From positions 1 to 64,000 of the forward strand of contig NZ_BORW01000016.1 of assembly GCF_018333375.1 (NCBI RefSeq): 64,000 nucleotides of DNA. The letters run 5' to 3'. The first letter of the stretch is position 1, and the number at the start of each line of letters is the position of its first letter. The stretch comes from Paenibacillus cookii. Its GTDB lineage: Bacteria > Bacillota > Bacilli > Paenibacillales > Paenibacillaceae. This document shows positions 26,146 to 34,672 of the stretch, piece by piece. The notes beneath the pieces are model-generated. The model saw only the letters and a list, made by a program, of their open reading frames with translations, was not told where the DNA came from and ran no database searches. A program made the position numbers and the translations under genes.

Positions 26146-27042
26146 TTAAGCCCGGTCTTTTTTGTCCTGAAGCAGCTCCAAAAACGCCCCTGCGGCCAAC
26201 GACGGGGTCAGGGCCTTCGGGACCGCGATGCCGATCCGCCGGTCGGGCAAGGGGATTTCCGTGACAAGTTCCAGCAGGGAACCGTCCGCGATATCGGAAG
26301 CGACAAACGTTCGGGGCAAAAAAGCAACCCCGTACCCGCGCCTTGCAAACTCGGCCAGCATGTCCAAATTGGTTAACTCGAAATCGGCTTCCGCTTCAAA
26401 TCCCTGCGATCGAAACCATCCTTCGATAAAAGAGCGGGTCGAACTGTCGGGAGATAACATCAACAAAGGAAGCTTGGTTAGCGTTGCCGCCGATAGAGGC
26501 TGCCGGGCCCAATCGGCAAAGGCGGTGCCTGCCACCGCGCAATACGGGGAGGCTTGGGTGGAATGGATCATGATCTCGTCGTCCGAAATCGGGAGATGGA
26601 CGAACCCGAGATCGAGCGAACCGTTTTTCAGGCGCTCCAATATCCGGCTCGTTTTTTCCTGGGACATCTGGATTCGCACATGCGGATATCGGGCATGGTA
26701 AACGTCGAGCGACGGCAGGAGGAAATCCTTGATGATCGCTCCGTTTGCGCCGATGCGCAGCCTTCCTTCGCTGAAGCCCTTCAGCTTCTTCATGTGCCGC
26801 TCCGCGGAATCCAGTTCAGCAAAAGCCTGTCTCACGTGCAGGTACAAGGCATGGCCTTCCTGGGTCAGCCGCACGCCCTTCGACAGCCGGTCGAACAAAG
26901 CGACCCCGAGCGCTTCTTCCAGCTGCTTGATGGCGTAACTAACGGAAGGCTGCGTCATATGCAAGGTTTGAGCCGCTTTGGTAAGGTTGGAATGTTCGGC
27001 AGCATGAAGGAAGATGCGGTACCATTCGGTATTGATGACCAT
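26146..27042 (-). CDS. LysR family transcriptional regulator
   Basis: 298 residues. The winged HTH (LTKAAQTLHMTQPSVSYAIKQLEEALGV) is followed by an effector-binding domain from about residue 90. The gene is transcribed away from aroC across 108 bases, the classic layout in which a LysR protein controls its divergent neighbour. The effector is unknown. A perfect TTGATATCAA (27043-27052) touches its start codon and may be part of its own operator. Confidence 0.92.
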   Translation of the reverse strand: MVINTEWYRIFLHAAEHSNLTKAAQTLHMTQPSVSYAIKQLEEALGVALFDRLSKGVRLTQEGHALYLHVRQAFAELDSAERHMKKLKGFSEGRLRIGANGAIIKDFLLPSLDVYHARYPHVRIQMSQEKTSRILERLKNGSLDLGFVHLPISDDEIMIHSTQASPYCAVAGTAFADWARQPLSAATLTKLPLLMLSPDSSTRSFIEGWFRSQGFEAEADFELTNLDMLAEFARRGYGVAFLPRTFVASDIADGSLLELVTEIPLPDRRIGIAVPKALTPSLAAGAFLELLQDKKDRA

Positions 27043-27150
27043 TTGATATCAATCCTCTCTATGTCAAACAGGGAAAATTGCAATTTCATTTATTTCAAAT
27101 ATAACGCTAAACTATATAAAAAGGAATCCCAACAACATGGAGGAATCGAT

Positions 27151-28209
27151 ATGGCAGGAAGCACGTTTGGAGAACGATTAAAAATGACCACGTTCGGAGA
27201 ATCCCACGGGGAGGCGGTAGGCGTCATCGTGGAAGGCGTTACGCCGGGGGTCGAGCTGGACGAAGCATACATTCAGGTTCAGATGGATCGGAGAAAGCCG
27301 GGGCAATCCTCCGTTACGACGCCGCGCAAGGAATATGACAAAATCCGGATCGTATCCGGAATATTCGAGGGACGCACGACCGGCACGCCGCTGTGCATTT
27401 TGTTGAACAACACGGACATGCGCCCTTCGGCGTACGATGACATCAAATCCATGTACAGACCGGGACATGCGGATTTCACCTACGACAAAAAATACGGGAT
27501 CCGCGACTACCGCGGCAGCGGCAGAGCTTCGGGCAGAGAAACGGCAGGCCGGGTGGCCGCGGGCGCCGTGGCGCGGAAATTGCTGGAACGTCGGGGCGTT
27601 TCGGTCGTGGCCTACACGACCGAGATCGGCGGCATCCAATGCGACGTTTTCGATGAAAGCGCCATTGAACGCAACGCGGTGCGCGCATGCGATCCGGCGG
27701 CGGCCGAACGCATGATCGAACTTATCGAACGGTTGTCGGCCGAAGGCGACAGCTGCGGCGGCATCGTCGAATGCCGCATTCGCGGCGTCGCGCCTGGACT
27801 CGGAGAGCCCGTGTTCGACAAGCTGGATGCGGAGCTGGCCAAAGCCATGCTGTCGATCGGGGCGATCAAAGGCATCGAATTCGGCGCCGGTTTTCAGGCG
27901 GCCGCGATGCGGGGCAGCGAACACAACGACCAGATGGACGCGAGCGGTTTCCTCACCAACAACGCGGGAGGCATCATCGGCGGCATCAGCACGGGGGAAG
28001 AGATCGTGTTCCGGGTGGCCGTCAAGCCGACGTCGTCGATCTCCGCTCCGCAGCGGACCGTGGACGTGGAAGGGAACGAAAGGGAGATTCAAACGATCGG
28101 CAGACATGATCCGTGCATCTGTCCGCGCGTCGTGCCGGTGATCGAGGCGATGGCATGCATGGTCGTCGAAGATCATTACAAACGTCAGGCAGCTTTGCTG
28201 GACGAATAG
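27151..28209 (+). CDS. aroC: Chorismate synthase, E. coli/clostridial type
   Basis: 352 residues. It converts EPSP to chorismate with reduced FMN. MAGSTFGERLKMTTFGESHG, RPGHADFTYDKKYGIRDYRGSGRASGRET and KPTSSISAPQRTVD are signature segments. They follow the E. coli enzyme; the common Bacillus AroF opens MRYLTAGESHG. The gene is outside any aro cluster and divergent from lysR, so it may be a second or acquired copy. I chose ATG at 27151 with ATGGAGG 10 bases upstream; longer readings run through lysR. Confidence 0.93.
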   Translation: MAGSTFGERLKMTTFGESHGEAVGVIVEGVTPGVELDEAYIQVQMDRRKPGQSSVTTPRKEYDKIRIVSGIFEGRTTGTPLCILLNNTDMRPSAYDDIKSMYRPGHADFTYDKKYGIRDYRGSGRASGRETAGRVAAGAVARKLLERRGVSVVAYTTEIGGIQCDVFDESAIERNAVRACDPAAAERMIELIERLSAEGDSCGGIVECRIRGVAPGLGEPVFDKLDAELAKAMLSIGAIKGIEFGAGFQAAAMRGSEHNDQMDASGFLTNNAGGIIGGISTGEEIVFRVAVKPTSSISAPQRTVDVEGNEREIQTIGRHDPCICPRVVPVIEAMACMVVEDHYKRQAALLDE

Positions 28210-28214
28210 AAAGG

Positions 28215-28252
28215 AGGTCAGCCGACGGATTTTCGATCGGCTGGCCTTTTCC
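28215..28252 (+). terminator. Terminator of aroC
   Basis: GGTCAGCCGA pairs with TCGGCTGGCC, and TTTTCCTTTT follows. Confidence 0.8.
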
Positions 28253-28285
28253 TTTTGCCATGCGCAAACACAGGAGGGGAAGGTT

Positions 28286-28786
28286 ATGGACTTGATGCTG
28301 GCCAAAGTGGAAACGGAGAACGAAATCGCAACCGTCGCTGAAATGGCATCGCAAATTTGGTTCGAGTATTTCGTAAGCATTATCTCGAAGGAACAAATCG
28401 CATATATGGTGGAGAAATTCCAATTCGCTCCGGCCATGACGGAGCAAATCAAAAGGCAAGGATATGAATATTACGTCATGAAAGCAGAGAGCCGGAACGT
28501 CGGCTATTTGGCCGTCAGAGAGGATGAAGGCAAGCTGTTCCTGAGCAAATTCTACATCCGCAAGGAAGAGCGGGGAAAAGGATATGCCAGCCAAGCGATG
28601 GAACAACTGACCGGGCGCTGCAAAGAGCGAAAATTGGCCTCGATCTGGTTGACGGTCAACCGGCATAATCATTCGGCCATCGCCGTGTACAACAAAAAAG
28701 GCTTCGAAACCGTCAAGACCCAGGTAGCGGACATCGGGAACGGTTTTGTGATGGACGATTATGTCATGGAGAAAACGATCGGTTGA
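28286..28786 (+). CDS. GNAT family N-acetyltransferase
   Basis: 166 residues with the full GNAT fold. The acetyl-CoA site is FYIRKEERGKGYASQAMEQL, followed by IWLTVNRHNHSAIAVYNKKGFE. The length and pattern fit RimI-like small-molecule or protein acetyltransferases. The substrate is unknown. RBS GGAGGGGAAGG lies before the ATG. Confidence 0.9.
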   Translation: MDLMLAKVETENEIATVAEMASQIWFEYFVSIISKEQIAYMVEKFQFAPAMTEQIKRQGYEYYVMKAESRNVGYLAVREDEGKLFLSKFYIRKEERGKGYASQAMEQLTGRCKERKLASIWLTVNRHNHSAIAVYNKKGFETVKTQVADIGNGFVMDDYVMEKTIG

Positions 28787-28802
28787 TCCCAAAGTTGCAA
28801 AG

Positions 28803-28850
28803 AAAAAAGAGTCTCGATTGCCTAAGGCGGCGAACCGGGACTCTTTTTTT
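28803..28850. terminator. Bidirectional terminator
   Basis: AAAAAAGAGTC pairs with GACTCTTTTTT, with inner GCC/GGC. It separates the convergent GNAT and Tet(M)-like genes. Confidence 0.82.
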
Positions 28851-28856
28851 ATGGAT

Positions 28857-30817
28857 TTACAGAATCTTGTTCAAGCGCAGCAAGTATTCCCCTCGGTTCA
28901 AAGGATTCAACCGTCTGCGTTCATTTTCCGGATAAGCGGACCGGACTTCCGCGTATCCGCCCGGCTTCATCGACAGCAGGCCTTCGCCGTTGGTTAACGA
29001 GCTCAGCTCCGTCTGCAGCCGGTCGGCCGTACGCACCGGAATGGTCCCGTTCAAACGGACCGCCGTCCCTTGAAGCTCCGGCTCATGAAATGAGCCTTCA
29101 AGCTGCGCAAGCCGCGTGATCACTTTGCTTAAAGCGGTCTCCGGCACGACCAAGTGAACGGCGTTCACAGGTTCGAAAACGGCCGTCCCCGCTTTGGACA
29201 ACGCGTCCATCAACACGAGCGGGGCCAATCTCCGGAAATCCTTGGCCGTAGATACCGGGCTGGCGTATCCGGTATGCGTCAAAGTAACGGCGATATCGGT
29301 GACGGGCCAACCGTACAAACCTTCTTTCAACGTTTCCTCAACCGTCTCCCGGATAGCCTTCTGAAAAGAAAGGGGAAGGGACCCCAATTCAACCGCCAAG
29401 GAATAGGTGATCCCGCTGCCGGATGTTCCCGGCTCGACTGTGAAACCGACGGTGGCCCAAAAGAGATTGCCCGGATCCCCCATCATTTCCGCGGATTCCC
29501 CTACACCGGCCGGTTTTTCGATGCACAGCACTTTTGGCGGGGAAAAAGTCACCTGTATCCCGTATTGCTCCCGGATGGTATCGGCCAGCACTTCCTGTTG
29601 AACCCTGCCGAATACCCGGATCGTATGCTCGTTGGCGTACTGATCGTGTTGGTATTCCAAATAAGGATCCTCGACGGTCAGCCTGCTGAGCGCCTGATGA
29701 AGCATCGCCGAATGTTCCTTTTTTCGGCAAGTACCTGGACCTGGATCGGCGGTTTATGGAAGGCAAAGTCCTTGATTCGGTCGGAACGGAAGCCGATCAC
29801 ATCGCCTATGTGCAATTCGCTTCCGGGAAGCACGGCGATGTCCCCCGCTTCGATGCAGCCGGCCGCTGTTTTTTTCCCGGCTTGCAAGGCGTACAGCTGC
29901 TTGACCTTCAAGGATCGGATGTGCCCGGCCCTGGAAATGACCCGAACTTCATCCCGCAGCCGAAGCCGGCCCGCGAATAACCGGACGTAAGCAGCTTGTT
30001 CGTCGGACGAATCTTTGATCACTTTAAACACGAACCCCGACAGCGGCGGAAGGTCTTCGGCAGTTGAAAGCACGGCCGATCCGCTTGTCGGAATGAAATC
30101 GCCCAGACAGGACAGCAGCCGATCGACCCCAATGCCTTTGGCCGCAGAACCGGCGAATAAAGGATAGGCTTTTCCTGCCTTGGTTTGCCGGATCAATTCT
30201 TCATACAGCCTGTCTGCCGAAACCGGGATGTCCTCCGCATACATCCGCAGCAGCTCGTCGTCCTGAAGGGCCAGCGTTTCCAGCCATCCTGCGGATACCG
30301 GATCCGCAGGGAGAACTCCGGCGTTTTCGGATCCTTCGTTTTCCGTGACCGTCATGTCGCAGATATGGGGATCCAACAGGTCTTGGATCAGGGTCCGCAC
30401 TTGCCCATAATTCGCGCCCCGGCGGTCGATTTTGTTCATGAATAAGAGCGTCGGTATGCACAGCTCTTTTAACGTTTGCATGAGTACCCTCGTCTGCGCC
30501 TGAACGCCCTCCACCGCGGAGATGACGAGTATGACCCCGTCCAGCACGCTTAAAGCATGCTCGACTTCCGAAATAAAATCGGCGTGCCCCGGCGTATCGA
30601 TCAAATTGACTTTCAAGCCGTCCACATCAAAAGATACCGCTGCGGATTTGACCGTAATCCCTCTTCTCCGTTCGATTTCCAGCGAATCGGTCGTCGTATC
30701 GCCCTGGTCGACGGACCCGGCGCGCTCCTTGACCCCCGTTTGGTACAGGATCTGCTCCGTCAGCGTCGTTTTGCCGGCGTCAACATGGGCCAACACCCCA
30801 ATATTGATGATTTTCAT
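28857..30817 (-). pseudogene. Tet(M)-like ribosomal protection GTPase, split by a frameshift
   Basis: The first part (30817 down to about 29720) has an EF-G-like GTPase: NIGVLAHVDAGKTTLTEQIL, RRRGITVKSAAVSF, DTPGHADFISEVEHAL and FMNKIDRRG. The second part, in another frame to 28857, has the C-terminal domains of this family. One A added to the run at 29719-29724 (T on the plus strand) would give AEKKEHSAMLHQALSRLTVEDP and a single protein of about 650 residues, the size of Tet(M)/OtrA proteins that free ribosomes from tetracycline. Either the gene is dead, or slippage at the A run yields some full product, or the base was lost in assembly. Confidence 0.85.
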
Positions 30818-31150
30818 ATCGTTTAAACCTCGATTTCCTCATGTTAAATGGTCCTTTCGAATGAGTTGAATTTTTGAGTTGCCGCATTGACAATCGCCTC
30901 CGTTTGTTTTATTGCTCCTTATTTTACCCGTGATGGCCGGGCGGTGAGGGGGAGAAATCGATTATAGATGTTTTTTACCGCGGGCATGGCTTACAAGGCT
31001 GTAAGGTTGGCGTAAGCCAAATCAATAGGGAAAACCGGCAGGATCTTTTATACTAGGGCTCAGAATCATTCCGATCGTCTTGCCCATGGTTGCCTCAACA
31101 TCCATTTTTGCAAGGCGAGATTCATATTTTTTGACATGAAGGTGACTACG
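30818..31150 (+). other. Divergent intergenic region, Tet(M)-like gene and small ORF
   Basis: The left third is the leader of the minus-strand GTPase gene. The middle holds direct repeats and a -10 box for the plus strand. No longer reading frame has coding features. Confidence 0.5.
30988..31054 (+). promoter_or_regulatory. Direct repeats and -10 box, possible response-regulator promoter
   Basis: TGTAAG (31000-31005), a 5-base gap, then CGTAAG (31011-31016) form 11-bp-spaced direct repeats of the kind bound by OmpR-type regulators (WalR sites are of this form). GGCTTAC/GTAAGCC brackets them as an inverted repeat (30988-31018). TATACT at 31049-31054 is a good -10 box, but no -35 is seen, which suggests an activated promoter. 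Confidence 0.5.
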
Positions 31151-31315
31151 ATGGAAGAGAAACAGAAAAATGAGATATGGTTGAACGTCCTTTTGGTCGT
31201 CATGGTATTAGGCTGCCTGTCGCTGGCTATTGGTCATATGATGGATTGGTCCATGCACCTTGGGAAGCGATTATTCGCTTTCGCCGGCCGCGTTCTGGAG
31301 CGTATCGCGATTTGA
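31151..31315 (+). CDS. Small single-span membrane protein, unknown function
   Basis: A 54-residue frame with one hydrophobic helix (WLNVLLVVMVLGCLSLAIGH) and a basic, amphipathic C-terminus (LGKRLFAFAGRVLERIAI). GAAGGTGA lies 6 bases before ATG 31151, and a likely promoter sits about 100 bases upstream. I do not recognise the family. Size and layout fit a small membrane regulator or stress peptide, but that is inference only. Confidence 0.55.
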   Translation: MEEKQKNEIWLNVLLVVMVLGCLSLAIGHMMDWSMHLGKRLFAFAGRVLERIAI

Positions 31316-31381
31316 TGTGCGGTTTTTTGCCGTCGGAAGCACCGAGCGGGAACGTTACATTCCAATCGACAGACCTGCGCA

Positions 31382-31416
31382 GGCGGTTCCTCTCGAAAGA
31401 GAGGTCCAGCCTTTTT
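31382..31416 (+). terminator. Hairpin with GAAA tetraloop and T tract
   Basis: CCTCTC-GAAA-GAGAGG with outer GGC/GCC pairs, then TTTTT. It may end the small-ORF transcript, with partial read-through towards the amidase. Confidence 0.6.
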
Positions 31417-31446
31417 CCGTATGTATGAGTTTTTCCCCATACCAAT

Positions 31447-31509
31447 CTATCAAATCCGGCATAAATTGATAGGGACGCTGGAAAAAGCCGGATTGGATCG
31501 GCTTTTTTC
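31447..31509 (+). promoter_or_regulatory. Candidate transcription attenuator before the amidase
   Basis: A terminator is formed by AAAAAGCCG (31482-31490) and CGGCTTTTT (31499-31507). Its 5' arm can instead pair as GCCGGATT (31487-31494) with AATCCGGC (31453-31460), eight perfect pairs, which would prevent termination. AATCCGGC lies in the loop of a third hairpin, CTATCAA/TTGATAG (31447-31472). These competing pairings are how attenuators and riboswitch expression platforms are built. I recognise no known ligand-binding fold upstream. Confidence 0.5.
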
Positions 31510-31543
31510 TATCCTTATTTTGGATTGAAGGGAGACAAAGGTC

Positions 31544-32923
31544 ATGGGCAGAAAATCAATACAAGAACTGCAGGCGGGTTATGCGGACCATTCGTTTACG
31601 CCCCTGGAAATAACGAAACATTATTTGAAACGAATCAAATGCATGGACCCCGAACTGAACACCTATATCACGGTGGCGAAGCAAAGAGCGGTCAAAGAGG
31701 CGCGGATGGCCGAGGCCAAAGAAAACGCGGGCGAACAGACGGGGCTGCTCTACGGCATTCCGCTTTCGTATAAAGACAACATTGACACCAAAGGCATCCG
31801 CACGACTTACGGATCTTCGATCGATGCGAATCATGTTCCCGATAAAAACGCGGCAATCGTTCAGCGGCTTTACCGGGAGGATTCCATTCTCCTCGGAAAA
31901 AACAATATGCATGAATACGCCCTGGGCGTAACCTCCAACAATCCCCACTACGGTCCCGTCCATAATCCATGGAAAACGGAATACACGCCCGGGGGTTCGA
32001 GCGGCGGATCGGGAGCGGCCGTGGCCGCCGACTTGGCGGTTGCCTCGGTCGGAACGGATACCGGCGGTTCCGTGCGGATTCCGGCTGCATCATGCGGGGT
32101 CGTCGGATTGAAACCGACGTATGGCAAGGTTCCCGCCAAGGGAGTCTTTAACGTTTCATGGACGCTGGATCATGTAGGTCCGCTGACCGCCAATATGACG
32201 GATATGGCCATCCTTGCGGGGGCCATGGCAAAGCAGTCTTATCTGCCGTACCTTAAGCAGGATATCCGGGGACTTCGGATCGGCGTGCCCACAAGTTATT
32301 TCAACGAGCATATCGAAGCCGAAACGTATGCGCTGTATGTTAAATCCCTGGAAGCGCTGGAGGCGCTTGGCGCAATCCTGATCGATACGGACGTGTCGTT
32401 TGTTGCGGGCAACGCCGACGTCTCGCTAACGATCGCGGCGTCCGAAGCAGGATACGTCCACAAATCCAGGATGGAATGCTGCCTGTCGCAGTACGGGGCT
32501 GACGCGAGAGCTTTCCTTGAATCTTCGCGGGATATCACCGCGCTACAATATATTGAAGCGCTGAAGATGAAGGAATTCTATATGAAGAAATTCGATCAAC
32601 TGTTCAGGGAAAACATCGATGTGCTCGCCACGCCGACCATACCGATTCCGGCAAGAAAAATCGGCGTGGACGAGGTCCAGATCGGGTCGTACAAGGAAAG
32701 CATTTTTGATGCCATGACCCGCTACACCGGCATATTCAATATGGCGGAGCTGCCTGCCCTGTCCATCCCGAACGGTCTGACGAGCGAAGGACTTCCGGTA
32801 GGGCTTCAGCTGGTCGCCGCGCGCTGCAGGGAAGATTTGCTGATTCGTGCCGGGTATGCGTACGAGCAGGATCAGCTGCAGGATTTTTACCGGCTGCGCG
32901 ACGAAATATGCGCCGGATATTAA
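31544..32923 (+). CDS. Amidase signature family enzyme (GatA-like)
   Basis: 459 residues. The Ser-Ser-Lys triad is readable: Lys77 in SYKDNID, the cis-serine near 152 in GGSSGGSG and the nucleophile Ser176 in GTDTGGSVRIPA. Amidase-signature enzymes hydrolyse amides, or act as GatA in Gln-tRNA formation. No gatB or gatC is nearby, so this is more likely a stand-alone amidase. RBS GAAGGGAG lies before the ATG. A candidate attenuator ends 35 bases upstream. Confidence 0.9.
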   Translation: MGRKSIQELQAGYADHSFTPLEITKHYLKRIKCMDPELNTYITVAKQRAVKEARMAEAKENAGEQTGLLYGIPLSYKDNIDTKGIRTTYGSSIDANHVPDKNAAIVQRLYREDSILLGKNNMHEYALGVTSNNPHYGPVHNPWKTEYTPGGSSGGSGAAVAADLAVASVGTDTGGSVRIPAASCGVVGLKPTYGKVPAKGVFNVSWTLDHVGPLTANMTDMAILAGAMAKQSYLPYLKQDIRGLRIGVPTSYFNEHIEAETYALYVKSLEALEALGAILIDTDVSFVAGNADVSLTIAASEAGYVHKSRMECCLSQYGADARAFLESSRDITALQYIEALKMKEFYMKKFDQLFRENIDVLATPTIPIPARKIGVDEVQIGSYKESIFDAMTRYTGIFNMAELPALSIPNGLTSEGLPVGLQLVAARCREDLLIRAGYAYEQDQLQDFYRLRDEICAGY

Positions 32924-32966
32924 AAGCACTAAACGAAAAAACCACGTCTTACGACCGTTTCAACCG

Positions 32967-33002
32967 GCATCCGGACGCCTTGCGCGCGCCGGATGCTTTT
33001 TT
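32967..33002 (+). terminator. Terminator of the amidase gene
   Basis: GCATCCGG pairs with CCGGATGC around a GC-rich loop, and six T follow. Confidence 0.85.
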
Positions 33003-33085
33003 AGTTCCAGCACTCGCACGTAGTACATGGCGAATCATAGCCGTCGCCGGGGCAGCCTGAACAGAGAAAAAAACGCAATATTTCC

Positions 33086-33115
33086 GTATTTTCTCAAGTC
33101 CGGAGGAACATACTA
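33086..33115 (+). promoter_or_regulatory. Sigma-G-like promoter of the ger operon
   Basis: GTATT (33086-33090) and CATACTA (33109-33115) are 18 bases apart. CATACTA equals the sigma-G -10 consensus, and germinant receptor operons are transcribed by sigma-G in the forespore. Confidence 0.65.
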
Positions 33116-33172
33116 ACCGAAAACCAGATTTTTTCCTATGCGTTAACGAATGATTTCCCGGGAGGCGTGAAC

Positions 33173-34672
33173 ATGAACAACGATAGCGAATCTGCAATTT
33201 CGCCGCGATTGACGGAAAATCTCGATCGGATCAAAGCGTTGTACGCAGATAGTTATGATGTCGTATTTCACCATCTCCAATGCGGCGAGAAGGCAGCGGC
33301 CGTCATCTATTTGACGGGCTTGACCGACAGCGATCAACTGAATCAGTTTGTTCTGGAGCCGGCGCTGCGAAAGATGAAGGACCAAGAGGGGGGACTTGGC
33401 GCATTATGCGAATGTTTGCCCGTATCGTCGTTCGCCAAGGCAGCAACGCTTGATCAACTGATCATGGAGATTGGAAACGGAAATCCGGTTCTGCTGATGG
33501 AAGATGAGGATCAAGCGCTCTCGTTTTCATTGGCCAAGTGGGAAAAACGTTCCATCACCGAACCGGAGGCCGAATCGGTCGTACGGGGCCCGCGCGAAGG
33601 ATTCGTCGAGACGCTGATCGACAATGTTTCCCTGATTCGCCGAAAGCTGAAAACGCCGGCGCTGAAGATGAAATCGATGCGGATCGGGCGTTATTCCCAA
33701 ACGGAGGTCGTGATCGCTTACCTGAACGATATCGTAGATCCGGCGCTGATTAAAGAAATCGAAGCGAGACTGGGACGAATCGACGTCGACGGAATATTGG
33801 AGAGCGGGAACATTGAGGAACTCATTGAAGACAATCCGTATTCGCCGTTTCCCCAAATGCAAACGACCGAACGTCCGGATGTCGTGGCGGCCAATCTGCT
33901 TGAAGGAAGGGCGGCGGTCCTGGTTGAAGGGACTCCGATCGTCCTGGTCATGCCGACGTCGATCTTTACGTTTTTGCATTCGCCCGAAGATTATTACCAA
34001 CGTTATTATATCGGCTCCGCGATCCGGTGGCTCCGTTATCTGTTTTCCCTTATTGCTTTAATCGGCCCTTCTTTTTATGTGGCCGTCGTCACGTTTCATC
34101 AGGAGATGATTCCGACCACGCTGCTGTTGAACATGACGAAATCGCGGGAACAAATTCCTTTTCCGGCGCTTGTCGAAGCCCTGCTGATGGAGATTACGTT
34201 CGAAGCGCTCCGTGAAGCGGGAGTGAGGCTGCCCAAACAGATCGGTTCGGCGGTCAGCATCGTGGGGGCGCTCGTCATCGGACAAGCTGCGATTGCGGCG
34301 GGCCTCGTTTCTTCCCCGATGGTGATGGTCGTTGCAATCACCGGCATTGCCTCCTTTTTGATTCCGCATTTCACCCTTGGCATAACCATCCGGCTGCTGA
34401 GATTTCCGATGATGCTCTTGGCAGGAACGCTCGGCTTTTTTGGTTTGATGATGGGATTTGCGCTTATTTTGACTCATCTCTTCTCGCTGCGGTCGTTTGG
34501 CGTGCCGTATACTTCGTTCGCCACCGTCACCCATTGGAACCAGTTGAAGGATGTCAGCGTCCGGGCACCGTTTTGGAAAATGAACAGAAGACCGAAAACG
34601 GGATTCTGGAACCGGTACCGGCAAGGCTCCCATCAACGTCCGGGTCCCCCCGATGGAGGGAACAAAACATGA
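33173..34672 (+). CDS. Spore germination protein, GerA family
   Basis: About 499 residues. The A subunit of a nutrient germinant receptor in the spore inner membrane. A soluble N-terminal half (LTENLDRIKALYADSYDVVFHHL) leads to conserved PSFYVAVVTFHQEMIPTTLL and FEALREAGVRLPKQIGSAVSIVGALVIGQAAI, then several membrane helices. ATG at 33173 is 9 bases after GGGAGG. It overlaps the next gene by four bases (ATGA), so translation is coupled. Confidence 0.93.
   Translation: MNNDSESAISPRLTENLDRIKALYADSYDVVFHHLQCGEKAAAVIYLTGLTDSDQLNQFVLEPALRKMKDQEGGLGALCECLPVSSFAKAATLDQLIMEIGNGNPVLLMEDEDQALSFSLAKWEKRSITEPEAESVVRGPREGFVETLIDNVSLIRRKLKTPALKMKSMRIGRYSQTEVVIAYLNDIVDPALIKEIEARLGRIDVDGILESGNIEELIEDNPYSPFPQMQTTERPDVVAANLLEGRAAVLVEGTPIVLVMPTSIFTFLHSPEDYYQRYYIGSAIRWLRYLFSLIALIGPSFYVAVVTFHQEMIPTTLLLNMTKSREQIPFPALVEALLMEITFEALREAGVRLPKQIGSAVSIVGALVIGQAAIAAGLVSSPMVMVVAITGIASFLIPHFTLGITIRLLRFPMMLLAGTLGFFGLMMGFALILTHLFSLRSFGVPYTSFATVTHWNQLKDVSVRAPFWKMNRRPKTGFWNRYRQGSHQRPGPPDGGNKT

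Noticed and set aside
29715..29730. The A run as a canonical -1 frameshift heptamer
   Set aside because: In the zero frame it reads GAA AAA AGG, which is not an X XXY YYZ heptamer in the right register. Only a single-codon slip is possible, so programmed frameshifting is not claimed.
30780..30842. A 20-codon leader peptide overlapping the start of the Tet(M)-like gene
   Set aside because: The frame exists on the minus strand but lacks a clear ribosome site and no attenuator hairpin follows it.
31440..31500. GGGACGC near 31472-31478 looked like part of a cyclic di-GMP (GEMM) riboswitch
   Set aside because: The rest of the GEMM core (the conserved 5' segment and tetraloop receptor arrangement) is absent.
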